From contig DASXYP010000031.1 of assembly GCA_036502405.1 (NCBI GenBank), positions 1-64,000 of the forward strand: DNA of 64,000 nucleotides, in the 5' to 3' direction. The notes under the pieces were generated by a model. It saw only the letters and a list, made by a program, of their open reading frames with translations. It had not been told where the DNA came from and searched no databases. The translations under genes were made by a program, and so were the position numbers. This stretch comes from Chersky-806 sp036502405 (GTDB taxonomy: Bacteria > Actinomycetota > Acidimicrobiia > IMCC26256 > JAENVU01). Of this stretch, positions 15,437 to 23,894 are shown in pieces. Numbering within the stretch: the stretch's first letter is position 1; every line of letters begins with the position of its first letter.

Positions 15437-16191
15437 CGCGAGCCGCCGCCGACCTCGACCAGGGCGTCGACCGCGACCGGGCGACCGTCGACGACGATCA
15501 GCGGGTTGACGTCGACCGACACCACGTCCGGGTCGGCCACCGCGAGCGCGCTCAGCCCCAGGAGGGTTGCGGCGAGCGCATCCCGGTCGACCGCGGGCTC
15601 ACCCCGGAACGGCCCGAGCAGCGCCTGGGTCCCCAGCTCCTCGATCATCTCGTCGGCGTCGATCCGGTCCAGCGGGACGAGACGGAACGCGACGTCCGCG
15701 ACCGCCTCGGCCAGGATCCCGCCGAATCCCACCATCACGCACCGCCCGAACTGTGCATCCGTGTGCAGCCCGGCGATCAGCTCGCGGGCGCCGCGGACCA
15801 TCGGTGCGACCAGGACGTGAACCTCGCCGTCCTCGGGCCTCGCCGACCGGACGAGGTCCTCGGCCGCGTCCCGGACCGCGACCTCGTCGCCGAGGTTCAG
15901 GCGCACCAGCCCGCGCTCGGTCTTGTGGGCGATCGCGTCGCCGCCCAGCTTGACCACGACCGGGAAGCCGAGCTCCACGGCCGCGCCGACGGCGTCGTCG
16001 GGCGAGCCCACACGGCGGTCGGGCAGCACCGGGACGCCGTACTCGGCGAGCCGGCGCTTCGAGTCGGCCTCGGAGAGCGTGGAGCCGAGCGAGGGAGGTC
16101 CTGACGTGGAGCCGCTCTCGCCCGCCTGCCGATCGCGGCCGCGACGATCGGGCGAGGGAGGTCCTGACGTGGGTGGCGTCTGAGGGCTCAT
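15433..16191 (-). CDS. NDP-forming acyl-CoA synthetase, ATP-grasp subunit
   Basis: Beta-type partner of the preceding CoA-binding subunit, about 252 aa. Residues about 38-245 form an ATP-grasp-5 domain (EADSKRRLAEYGVPVLPD; GFPVVVKLGGDAIAHKTERGLVRLNL; DVVSVDVNPLIVVDGRPVAVDA). The first 35 residues are a Pro/Ser/Gly-rich low-complexity tail created by a 21-bp in-frame direct repeat, and the true start could lie after it. The 3' end overlaps the next gene by 4 nt, giving translational coupling of the two subunits. Confidence 0.85.
   Translation of the reverse strand: MSPQTPPTSGPPSPDRRGRDRQAGESGSTSGPPSLGSTLSEADSKRRLAEYGVPVLPDRRVGSPDDAVGAAVELGFPVVVKLGGDAIAHKTERGLVRLNLGDEVAVRDAAEDLVRSARPEDGEVHVLVAPMVRGARELIAGLHTDAQFGRCVMVGFGGILAEAVADVAFRLVPLDRIDADEMIEELGTQALLGPFRGEPAVDRDALAATLLGLSALAVADPDVVSVDVNPLIVVDGRPVAVDALVEVGGGSR
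16089..16172. repeat. 21-bp direct repeat
   Basis: GCGAGGGAGGTCCTGACGTGG occurs at 16089-16109 and again at 16152-16172, exactly 63 bp apart. Within the ATP-grasp subunit gene this yields the duplicated peptide TSGPPS. It may mark a local duplication at the 5' end of the gene. Confidence 0.85.
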
Positions 16192-16218
16192 CGGCCACGC
16201 GACGCTAGTGGCCGCGAG

Positions 16219-17793
16219 CTACACCGCCTGGGAACGGTCCTTCCAGTACTCGTCGCGCAGGACGCGCTTGAGCAGCTTGCCCGCGTCGGTGCGCGGCAGC
16301 TCGTCGCGCAGCTCGTAGCCGCGCGGCCGCTTGTACCCGGCGACCCGGGAGCTGACGAACGCCTCGAGGTCGTCGAGGTCGAGCGACCCCGGCGCCTTGG
16401 CCTGGACGATGCAGTAGACGCTCTCGCCCCACTCGTCGTCGGGGACGCCGAAGATCGCGACGTCGAGCACCTGCGGGTGCTGGTACACGATCGCCTCGAT
16501 CTCCGCGGGGTAGATGTTCACTCCGCCCGAGATGATCATGTCCTTCTTGCGGTCGCAGATGTAGAGGTAGCCCTCCTCGTCCGCGTACGCGATGTCGCCG
16601 ACCGACTTCCAACGTCCTTCCTCGTATTCGCTGAGCTGCTCGTCGGTGCGGTGGTAGCCGTCCATCGCCAGACCGGTGGACATGAAGAGCTCACCGTTCT
16701 CGCGCGGCGCCGCGACGGTTCCGTCGTCCTTGACGATGCGGAACGCGATGCCGCCGTACGGCTTGCCGCACGACCCGGGCTTGCGCAGCTGGTCCTCGGG
16801 GCGCAGCACGGTGATGATCCCGAGCTCGGTCGAGCCGTACACCTCGAAGAGGAAGCCGTCGCCGAGCTTCTCGATGATCTCCTGCTTGAGCGCGTAGGGG
16901 ACCGGCGCCGCGTTCGCGATCAGGCAGCGCATGGTGGAGAGGTCCGCGTGCGCGAGCTCCTCGGGAGGCAGGCTCACGACCCGCTTGAGCTGGGTCGGCG
17001 CCGAGAACGTGTTCGTCGCGCCGTGCAGCTTCACCGCGGCGAGCCACGCGGTCGGCTCGAAGCGGCGCAGCACGACGATCGGCGCGCCGAGCGTGTGGTT
17101 CACCGAGACGAACGCCAGCGGCCCCGAGTGGTACATCGGTCCGGTCGTGACGTGGACCTCGTTGCCGAGCTGCAGCCCGAGCTCCGCGAGCAGCGCGAGC
17201 ACGATGTCCCGGTTGCTGGTGGTCCGCAGCGCACCCTTCGGCTTGCCCGTGGTGCCCGACGTGTACAGCATCTGGGCGCCGACGGTCGACGCGTCGGGCG
17301 CGGCCGGCTCCTCGTCGGGTTGGCCGTCGATCACCTCGTTCCAGGAGAGCCAACCATCAGGGAGCTCGGGCGCGGCCTCGGTGGCGGCGTAGCCGACGCA
17401 GGCGCGGACCTTGGGCAGGCGGTCGCGTGCGGCATCGACGAGCGGTGCGTACTCGGCGTCGGCGATGACGAGGGTCGCATCGGAGTTGTCGATCACGTAC
17501 TGCATCTCGTCCGAGTTGAACCGGTACGACAGCGGGACCGCGACCAGCCCGGCCTTGCGAGCCGCATGGATGACCGCGATGACCTCGAGCGAGTTCGGCC
17601 CGCACCAGACGAGCCGGTCCCCCTGCTCGACCCCGGCGGCACGGAGCCCGTGGGCGAGCCGGTTCACCAGCTCGTTGAGCTCGGCGAAGGTCGTGACCGA
17701 GGGCCGGGCGCCGTGGCTCGCGTCGACGATCACCGCGTGCTTGTCGGGTGTCCCGTCAGCGTGGAGCTTGAGGACGTCGGGCATGTCGGGCAT
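16219..17793 (-). CDS. AMP-forming acyl-CoA ligase
   Basis: ANL-superfamily enzyme that activates a carboxylic acid to an acyl-adenylate and then its CoA ester. The 524-aa protein has the P-loop YTSGTTGKPKG (about 178-188), the motif YGSTELGI (about 314-321), the hinge region DRKKDMIISGGVNIYP (about 431-446) and the C-terminal catalytic Lys near GKLLKR. It is the first gene of the minus-strand run that includes the NDP-forming synthetase, suggesting fatty or aromatic acid use. A TAGGCT box lies 31 nt upstream and a G-rich ribosome binding site precedes the ATG. Confidence 0.9.
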   Translation of the reverse strand: MPDMPDVLKLHADGTPDKHAVIVDASHGARPSVTTFAELNELVNRLAHGLRAAGVEQGDRLVWCGPNSLEVIAVIHAARKAGLVAVPLSYRFNSDEMQYVIDNSDATLVIADAEYAPLVDAARDRLPKVRACVGYAATEAAPELPDGWLSWNEVIDGQPDEEPAAPDASTVGAQMLYTSGTTGKPKGALRTTSNRDIVLALLAELGLQLGNEVHVTTGPMYHSGPLAFVSVNHTLGAPIVVLRRFEPTAWLAAVKLHGATNTFSAPTQLKRVVSLPPEELAHADLSTMRCLIANAAPVPYALKQEIIEKLGDGFLFEVYGSTELGIITVLRPEDQLRKPGSCGKPYGGIAFRIVKDDGTVAAPRENGELFMSTGLAMDGYHRTDEQLSEYEEGRWKSVGDIAYADEEGYLYICDRKKDMIISGGVNIYPAEIEAIVYQHPQVLDVAIFGVPDDEWGESVYCIVQAKAPGSLDLDDLEAFVSSRVAGYKRPRGYELRDELPRTDAGKLLKRVLRDEYWKDRSQAV

Positions 17794-17823
17794 CGGTGTG
17801 GGCTCCCCCCGGAAGACGGCGGC

Positions 17824-17829
17824 AGCCTA
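17824..17829 (-). promoter_or_regulatory. Candidate -10 box for the acyl-CoA ligase run
   Basis: TAGGCT on the minus strand, 30 nt before the ATG at 17793. It leaves a short leader containing the ribosome binding site GGGGGGAG. Confidence 0.4.
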
Positions 17830-17918
17830 CCGCCGGGGTCCTTGCCGCCGGCCCGGTGGGCGCCCGGAGGCGGCCCGGCACCAGCTTGACCTCCCGCGCG
17901 CGCCACGATGGTGGATTC

Positions 17919-18662
17919 GTGTCACCGTCCGGCCCGGAGGACCCTGTGATCTCGATCGTCATGCCCGCCCACAACGAGGCCTCGATGCTCGAGGCGAGCG
18001 TGCAGCACGTGGTCGAAGGGATGCGCGGGTTCGGGCAGCCGTTCGAGGTGAACATCGTCGAGAACGGCTCGACGGACGGCACCGAGGCCATCGCGGGCCG
18101 TCTCGCGGGCCAGATCGCCGAGGTCACCGCGTCGACCATGCGCGCGGCCGACTACGGCGAGGCGCTCCGCATGGGTCTGCTCGAGGCGAGCGGCGACATC
18201 GGCGTCGTGTTCGACGTCGACTACTACGACCTGGAGTTCCTCAAGGAGGCGCTCGAGCTGCTCGACCCGTCCGACGCGCCGACCGGCCCGGCGATCGTCG
18301 TCGGCTCGAAGCGGGCGCCGGGCGCGCGTGACGAGCGGAGCCCGGTGCGCCGGGCCGCGACCTCGGTCTTCAGCGGGATCCTCCGCATCGGGTTCGGGCT
18401 CAGCCTGTCCGACACCCACGGGATGAAGGTGCTGAACCTGCTCGCGCTGCGCAACGCGATCCGAGCCTGCCGCTCCGGTGAGGACCTGTTCGACACCGAG
18501 CTCATCATCCGGGCCGAGCACAGCGGCCTGGTCACCGCCGAGGTGCCGGTGACCGTCAGCGAGCTCCGGCCGTCGCGCACCTCGATCGCCCGCCGCGTGC
18601 CCCGCACGCTGCTCGGGCTCGCCAAGCTGCGGTGGCGGCTCGGCGGCCCGCCCCGTGGGTAG
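17919..18662 (+). CDS. Family 2 glycosyltransferase
   Basis: Nucleotide-sugar or polyprenyl-phosphate sugar transferase of the GT-A fold, 247 aa from the GTG at 17919. It opens with VISIVMPAHNEASMLEASVQ, has the family NIVENGSTDGT segment and a DVDYYD at the DXD position (about residues 95-100). A start at GTG 17946 is also possible, while the frame further upstream is unlike the family. No transmembrane tail is visible. It overlaps nagA by 8 nt, which suggests an amino-sugar or cell-envelope link, but donor and acceptor are unknown. Confidence 0.85.
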   Translation: MSPSGPEDPVISIVMPAHNEASMLEASVQHVVEGMRGFGQPFEVNIVENGSTDGTEAIAGRLAGQIAEVTASTMRAADYGEALRMGLLEASGDIGVVFDVDYYDLEFLKEALELLDPSDAPTGPAIVVGSKRAPGARDERSPVRRAATSVFSGILRIGFGLSLSDTHGMKVLNLLALRNAIRACRSGEDLFDTELIIRAEHSGLVTAEVPVTVSELRPSRTSIARRVPRTLLGLAKLRWRLGGPPRG

Positions 18663-19749
18663 CACCGTCGTCGCGGGCGCCGGGGGCGCCTGGCTCGCGT
18701 TCGAGGACGGGCTCGTGGCCGCAATCGGCCGCGACGACGCTCCGGGCGGCGCGCGCGTGGTCGGCGACGTGATCTTCGCTCCCGGCTTCGTGGACATCCA
18801 GGTCAACGGGATCGGCGCCGTCGACTTCGGACGCGCGGGCCCCGACGAATGGCGCGACACCGGCCGTCGCCTGCTCGCGTCGGGCGTGACGTCGTACCTC
18901 CCGACGCTGGTGAGCTCGCCGCGCGACGGGTACCGCGATGCGCTCGCTCGCGTCGCGGCGGCGCAGGCCGACGCGGTGAGCGCGGGACTGCCGCGGATCG
19001 AGGGCGTCCACCTCGAAGGCCCGTTCCTCGGCGACGCGCCGGGCGCGCACCCACCCGAGCTGCTCGGCCCCGTCGACCTCGAGTGGCTGCTCGCGCTGCT
19101 CGACGCCCAACCCGGCCTCGTGCGCCTCGTGACGCTCGCCCCCGAGGCCGACCCCGACCTCGCCGGTACCCGTGCCCTCGTCGAGCGCGGCGTGGTCGTC
19201 TCGCTCGGGCATTCGCGCTGCACCTACGAGCAGGCGCTCGCGGCCGCCGACGCCGGCGCGACCCTCGTGACCCACCTGTTCAACGGCATGGGCCCCCTCG
19301 CGCACCGCGCGCCGGGACTGCCGGGTGCGGCGCTCGACGACGACCGGCTGACCCCGAGCGTGATCGCGGACTTCGTCCACGTGCACCCCGCGATGATCCG
19401 ACTCGCCGCGCTGCGCACGCCGTGCATCCTCGTGACCGATGCGGTCGCGGTCGGGATCGACTACTTCGGGCAGGCGGTCACGGACCGGGACGGCGCGGCC
19501 TTCCTCCGCAACGGGACCCTCGCGGGCTCGACGCTCACGATGGACCGCGCGGTCCGGAACGCCGGCACGCTGGTCGGGGCCGGGCGCGCGGTCGAGATGG
19601 CCACGTCGACGCCCGCCCGGGCCATGGGCATCGAGACGTTCGCGACCGAGGGTGTCGGCGGCCGCGCCGACGTCGTCGCGCTCGACCGGGCCACCCTCGA
19701 GGTGCGGGCCGTGTGGCTCGCGGGAGAAGCCGCATACGCTCCGGCCTGA
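18655..19749 (+). CDS. nagA: N-acetylglucosamine-6-phosphate deacetylase
   Basis: Amidohydrolase of 364 aa that removes acetate from GlcNAc-6-phosphate during amino-sugar recycling. Visible family marks are FAPGFVDIQVNGIGAVDF near the N-terminus, the metal ligand Glu in GVHLEGPFLG (about 120-129), the His in SLGHSRCTYEQA (about 184) and THLFNGMGPLAHR (about 203-215), and catalytic Asp in LVTDAVAVG. The GTG start lies within the end of the glycosyltransferase gene and the stop overlaps the lutA ATG. No nagB is present nearby. Confidence 0.92.
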   Translation: MGSTVVAGAGGAWLAFEDGLVAAIGRDDAPGGARVVGDVIFAPGFVDIQVNGIGAVDFGRAGPDEWRDTGRRLLASGVTSYLPTLVSSPRDGYRDALARVAAAQADAVSAGLPRIEGVHLEGPFLGDAPGAHPPELLGPVDLEWLLALLDAQPGLVRLVTLAPEADPDLAGTRALVERGVVVSLGHSRCTYEQALAAADAGATLVTHLFNGMGPLAHRAPGLPGAALDDDRLTPSVIADFVHVHPAMIRLAALRTPCILVTDAVAVGIDYFGQAVTDRDGAAFLRNGTLAGSTLTMDRAVRNAGTLVGAGRAVEMATSTPARAMGIETFATEGVGGRADVVALDRATLEVRAVWLAGEAAYAPA

Positions 19750-20471
19750 TGCCGGCCGTCGCCCTGTTCGTCACCTGCGTCGTCGACCAGCTCGCCCCCG
19801 AGGTCGGCGTCGGCGCGGTGCGCCTGCTCGAGGCCGCGGGCGCGACCGTCGAGTTCCCGCGCGCTCAGACCTGCTGTGGCCAGCCGGCCTGCAACGCGGG
19901 TGAGCCCGAGGCCGCGACCCGTCTCGCCCGCCACTTCCTCGACGTGTTCGAGCCCTTCGATGCCGTCGTCGCCCCGTCCGGATCCTGCGTCGCGATGGTC
20001 CACCACTGGTACCCACGGCTGGTGCCGGATCGGGACGCTTCCCGGGCCCGCGCCCTCGCAGCCAAGACGTTCGAGCTCACCGACTACCTCGTTGCACAGC
20101 TCGGCGTCGAGGACGTCGGTGCCCGCGTCGACGGGACCGTCACGGTGCACGACGCCTGCCACGGACTCCGGTTCCTCGGCGTGCGCGACGCCCCACGCCG
20201 GCTGCTGACCGCGGCCGGGGCCCAGATCGTGGAGATGGAGGAGCCCGAGACCTGCTGCGGGTTCGGGGGCACGTTCTCGGTCGGGCACGGGGAGATCGCG
20301 GGACCCCTGGCGGACGACAAGCTCGGCCACGCGGCTGCCAGCGGCGCGGATTGGCTGGTCAGCGGGGACGCTGCGTGCCTCCTGCACCTCGAGGGTCGTC
20401 GCCGCCGCACCGGGATCGGCCCCACGCCCGTGCACGTCGCCGACCTGCTGGCCGGCGGGCTCGCGTCATGA
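19749..20471 (+). CDS. lutA: L-lactate oxidation Fe-S subunit LutA
   Basis: Cysteine-rich (CCG-domain) subunit of the LutABC lactate-oxidising complex, 240 aa. Two copies of the CCG signature are seen, TCCGQPACNAG (about 41-51) and TCCGFGGTFS (about 166-175), which bind a non-cubane or 4Fe-4S cluster in heterodisulfide-reductase-like proteins. The ATG shares one base with the nagA stop. A longer upstream frame exists only as the shadow of nagA. Followed 12 nt later by lutB. Confidence 0.93.
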   Translation: MPAVALFVTCVVDQLAPEVGVGAVRLLEAAGATVEFPRAQTCCGQPACNAGEPEAATRLARHFLDVFEPFDAVVAPSGSCVAMVHHWYPRLVPDRDASRARALAAKTFELTDYLVAQLGVEDVGARVDGTVTVHDACHGLRFLGVRDAPRRLLTAAGAQIVEMEEPETCCGFGGTFSVGHGEIAGPLADDKLGHAAASGADWLVSGDAACLLHLEGRRRRTGIGPTPVHVADLLAGGLAS

Positions 20472-20483
20472 GGCGCTGAGCCG

Positions 20484-22028
20484 GTGAGCCACGAGGTGAT
20501 CACGCCCGGCGACACCCTGGCCGCACGAGCGGCGAGCGCGGTCGCGGACGTCGAGCTGCAGCACGCGCTGCGGAACCTCGACCGCCGCCTCTTCACCGCA
20601 CGCACGGTGGAGGAGTCGTTCCCGCACCTCAAAGCGCGCGCGGCCGCGCTCCGGCGCGAGACCCTCGCGGACCTCCCGGCGTGGATCGACCGCACGGAAC
20701 GCGTCCTCGACGGCCTCGGGGTCCACGTCCACCGGGCCGCGACCCCCGAAGCCGCGCGGCGGATCATCGTGGAGATCGCGCGGACCGAGGGCCTGACGCG
20801 TGCGGTGAAGTCGAAGTCGATGGCCACCGAGGAGATCGACCTCGCCGACGCGCTGACCGCTGCCGGCATCGAGACGGTGGAGACCGACCTCGGCGAGTAC
20901 ATCGTGCAGGTCGCGGGCGAGCGCCCGTCGCACATGATCGTCCCGGCGATCCACAAGACGCTCGCGCAGGTCGCCGAGGTCCTGCAGACGCGCGCCGACG
21001 GGCCGCTGCCGGTGGAGCACGAGGCGATCACCGCGTGGGCCCGTGACCACCTCCGGGCGCGGTTCCTCGCCGCGGACCTCGGCATCACGGGAGGCAACTT
21101 CGTCGCCGCGGACACGGGCACGCTCGTGCTGGTCACGAACGAGGGCAACGGCGACCTCTGCACGATCATCCCGCGCGTGCAGGTCGCGGTGGTGCCGGTC
21201 GAGAAGGTGATCTCCCGGTTCTCGGACCTCGCCACGCTCCTGCCACTGCTCACGATGAGTGCGACGGGGCAGCGCATCTCGAACTACGTGACGATGATCA
21301 ACGGGCCGCGCCGGGCGGGCGAGATCGACGGTCCGGAGGTCCTCCACGTCGTGCTGCTCGACCACGGCCGCCTCCGCCTGGTCGGCACGGCCTACGAGGA
21401 CATGCTCGCCTGCATCCGCTGTGGCGCCTGCCTCAACGTGTGCCCGGTGTTCCGCCGGATCTCCGGGCACGCGTACGACGCGGTCTACAGCGGCCCCATG
21501 GGCAAGGTCCTCACTCCCCTGCTCTCGCTCGACGGGACCGAGGGTCGCGACCTGCCGGGGGCGTCGACCCTCTGCGGCGCGTGCACCGAGGCCTGCCCGG
21601 TCGAGATCCCCCTCGCCGACCTCCTGGTCCGGCTCCGAACCGACCTCCGCTCCCCGGGGCCGGTCGACCCGCTCGCCGCGGAGGTCGGCGCGGAGCCGCC
21701 CGCGGGCCACGACCGGCAGCCCGGCGAGGGGTTCGGCTCGCGCGTCCTCGACTCGCCGCTCGTGTCGCGACGTCCGGCGCGCCACGTGCGCAGCACCGCG
21801 TTCGACACCTGGGCCCGCCTGTGGGCGACGCCGTCCGGCTACGCACGCTCGACCCGGCTCGCGCGCCTCGGCGCCCGGGTCGGTGCGCGGCGTGGGACGA
21901 AGCACTGGATCCGGGCGCGCGTTCCCGGGCTCGGCGGGTGGACCGCGACCCGGGACGCACCGGCGCCGGCGGCGCGGTCCTTCCGCGACCGCTGGGACGC
22001 GCGCGCCGACGGTCGGGAGCACTGGTGA
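20484..22028 (+). CDS. lutB: L-lactate oxidation Fe-S subunit LutB
   Basis: Central 514-aa subunit of LutABC. The N-terminal LUD domain (about 60-300, with KSKSMATEEIDL and the segment GITGGNFVAADTGT) is followed by two 4Fe-4S motifs, CIRCGACLNVCPVF (about 312-325) and CGACTEACPVEIPL (about 363-376). A disordered basic C-terminal extension follows. Electrons from lactate pass through these clusters to the respiratory chain. The stop overlaps the lutC GTG, indicating coupling. Confidence 0.94.
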   Translation: MSHEVITPGDTLAARAASAVADVELQHALRNLDRRLFTARTVEESFPHLKARAAALRRETLADLPAWIDRTERVLDGLGVHVHRAATPEAARRIIVEIARTEGLTRAVKSKSMATEEIDLADALTAAGIETVETDLGEYIVQVAGERPSHMIVPAIHKTLAQVAEVLQTRADGPLPVEHEAITAWARDHLRARFLAADLGITGGNFVAADTGTLVLVTNEGNGDLCTIIPRVQVAVVPVEKVISRFSDLATLLPLLTMSATGQRISNYVTMINGPRRAGEIDGPEVLHVVLLDHGRLRLVGTAYEDMLACIRCGACLNVCPVFRRISGHAYDAVYSGPMGKVLTPLLSLDGTEGRDLPGASTLCGACTEACPVEIPLADLLVRLRTDLRSPGPVDPLAAEVGAEPPAGHDRQPGEGFGSRVLDSPLVSRRPARHVRSTAFDTWARLWATPSGYARSTRLARLGARVGARRGTKHWIRARVPGLGGWTATRDAPAPAARSFRDRWDARADGREHW

Positions 22029-22612
22029 ACGAGTCGGTGGTCGAGCGGTTCCTCGCGGCTGCGACCGAGAACGGCATCACGGTGCACGGACCTCTGGACG
22101 CCGACGCCGCGACGCGGGTCGCGGCCGAACGCTCGGTCACCCTGGCCGGCGGTCGTCGGGTCGCGGTGCCGGTCGGCGACCCGAACGTCGAGGAGCTCGG
22201 GCTCCGTGATGCGCTCGCGTGGGCCGGCGCCGAGCTGCTCCCCGCGAGCGACGTCGCCTGGCGGGCCGAGATCGGCGATGCGGGCGCCGGGGTCACCGGC
22301 GCGCGGGCGGGGATCGCCGCGACCGGGACGCTCCTCCTGCCGTGTGGACCCGGCCGGCCGCGTGGCACGCACATCATCCCGCCCGCGCACGTCTGCGTCG
22401 TGCGCGCCGCGGATCTGGTGGCGACGATCGAGGACGCGATCGCGCTGCAGTCGCGCGAGCCGCACCCGAGCACGATGAGCTGGGTCAGCGGCCCGAGCCG
22501 TACCGCCGACCTCGAGATGCACCTGACCATCGGCGTCCACGGCCCCCGTTCGGTCGACGTGGTGGTCGTGGCCGACGCGACCGGGGCCGGTGACGGGACG
22601 GCGCCCGCGTAG
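22025..22612 (+). CDS. lutC: L-lactate oxidation subunit LutC
   Basis: LUD-domain subunit of 195 aa completing the LutABC set. It carries the segments GARAGIAATGTLLLPCG and PPAHVCVVRAADLVATI and ends with SGPSRTADLEMHLTIGVHGP, the typical LutC C-terminus. The GTG start overlaps the lutB stop (GTGA). Its TAG stop is part of the TAGCCT box that appears to drive the next gene. Confidence 0.92.
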   Translation: MNESVVERFLAAATENGITVHGPLDADAATRVAAERSVTLAGGRRVAVPVGDPNVEELGLRDALAWAGAELLPASDVAWRAEIGDAGAGVTGARAGIAATGTLLLPCGPGRPRGTHIIPPAHVCVVRAADLVATIEDAIALQSREPHPSTMSWVSGPSRTADLEMHLTIGVHGPRSVDVVVVADATGAGDGTAPA

Positions 22613-22615
22613 CCT
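22610..22615 (+). promoter_or_regulatory. -10 box of the FIST gene (leaderless)
   Basis: TAGCCT ends 7 nt before the GTG at 22623 and overlaps the lutC stop codon. Confidence 0.5.
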
Positions 22616-22622
22616 GCGGCGG

Positions 22623-23783
22623 GTGAACCGGTACGCCGCCGCGCTCTCCCAGCACCCGATCGCCGCCCACGCCGTGGGCGAGGTCGCGGGCAGCATCCTC
22701 GAGCAGCTCGACGGCGAGCCGCCGGACCTCGTGGTCGTCTTCGCGTCGCCCCACTTCGCCGGCGCCCTCGACGACATGACCGCGGCACTCCGGCGGCTGC
22801 TCGAGCCGGCGGCCCTGGTCGGCATGACTGCGCTCGCGGTCATCGGCGGCGCGGTCGAGGCCGAGCGGGTGCCCGCGGTCTCGATCTGGGCCGCACGCCT
22901 CGACGGCCCGGTGACCCCGGTGAGCCTCGAGATGGTCTCCACGCCCGACGGGGCCGCGGTGCGGGGCTGGCCCGCGGGCAGCGCCGAGGACGATCCGGCC
23001 GCGGAGGCGCACACCTTGTTGCTGCTCGCGGACCCGTTCACCTTCCCCACCGAGTCGTTCCTCGCCCGTCTGGCCGACGACCGCCCCGCGCTGCAGGTGA
23101 TCGGCGGCCTCGCCTCGGCCGCGCCCGGCCCGGGCGGGAACCGGTTCGCGGTGGACGGGGACATCCGGTCCGAAGGTGCGGTCGGCGTGCTGCTCGGCGG
23201 CGCGACGCGCGTGCGCGCGGTCGTGTCGCAGGGTTGCCGACCGGTCGGCAGTGCCTACATCGTCACCGAGGCGCACGACAACGTCATCGGTGCGCTCGGC
23301 GGCACGCCGACGCTCGAGCGGCTGGCCGAGATCGCGGCCGCGCTGCCCGAGGAGGACCGCGCGCTCCTGTCGCACGGCCTGCAGATCGGGATCGTGGTCG
23401 ACGAGCATCAGGCCGAGTTCGGGCCCGGCGACTTCCTGGTGCGCAGCGTCCTCGGCGCGAACCGGGCGGACGGGTCGATCACCGTCGGAACCGACGTCGA
23501 GGTCGGGCGGACCGTCCAGTTCCAGGTGCGCGACGCCGACGCGGCCGACGAGGACCTCGGCGAGATGCTCGCCGGAGCACACGCGGCCGGCGCACTGCTC
23601 TTCGCGTGCACCGGACGGGGTGAGCAGCTGTTCGACACCCCGAACCACGACGCCGAGATGGTGGAGGACCTGCTCGGGCCGCTGCCGGTCGCCGGCGCGT
23701 TCTGCGCGGGCGAGATCGGGCCCGTCGGCGGTCGCAACGAGGTCCATGCCTTCACGGCGAGCCTGGCGCTGTTCGAAGCCTGA
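22623..23783 (+). CDS. FIST-domain sensory protein
   Basis: 386-aa protein with FIST-N (about 20-215, PPDLVVVFASPHFAGALDDM...VQVIGGLAS-like segment) and FIST-C (about 220-375, ending GAFCAGEIGPVGGRNEVHAFTASLALFE). FIST proteins bind small ligands, probably amino acids, as stand-alone sensors or in signalling pathways. No kinase or cyclase is nearby, so the pathway is unknown. The GTG at 22623 is supported by a -10 box 7 nt upstream; the longer frame extends back into lutC. Confidence 0.88.
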   Translation: MNRYAAALSQHPIAAHAVGEVAGSILEQLDGEPPDLVVVFASPHFAGALDDMTAALRRLLEPAALVGMTALAVIGGAVEAERVPAVSIWAARLDGPVTPVSLEMVSTPDGAAVRGWPAGSAEDDPAAEAHTLLLLADPFTFPTESFLARLADDRPALQVIGGLASAAPGPGGNRFAVDGDIRSEGAVGVLLGGATRVRAVVSQGCRPVGSAYIVTEAHDNVIGALGGTPTLERLAEIAAALPEEDRALLSHGLQIGIVVDEHQAEFGPGDFLVRSVLGANRADGSITVGTDVEVGRTVQFQVRDADAADEDLGEMLAGAHAAGALLFACTGRGEQLFDTPNHDAEMVEDLLGPLPVAGAFCAGEIGPVGGRNEVHAFTASLALFEA

Positions 23784-23849
23784 CCAGAGCCTCGGCGTAG
23801 CGGTTCGCGCCCGTGGGTATGTGGTCCACCGCCGCGAAAGAACACCACC

Positions 23850-23855
23850 TAGGCT
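23850..23855 (+). promoter_or_regulatory. Candidate -10 box of tkt
   Basis: TAGGCT, 39 nt before the tkt GTG. The resulting leader carries a strong ribosome binding site (AAAGGAG), unlike the leaderless genes nearby. Confidence 0.45.
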
Positions 23856-23894
23856 CGCCCGAGAACCGCAACGCCGGATCGCAAAGGAGCGCCC

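Noticed and set aside
13802..15820. Plus-strand frame of 672 codons opposite the acyl-CoA synthetase genes
   Set aside because: Shadow of the two clearly recognisable minus-strand subunits.
16089..16172. CRISPR array
   Set aside because: Only two copies of the repeat, within a coding sequence, at 63-bp period and without cas genes.
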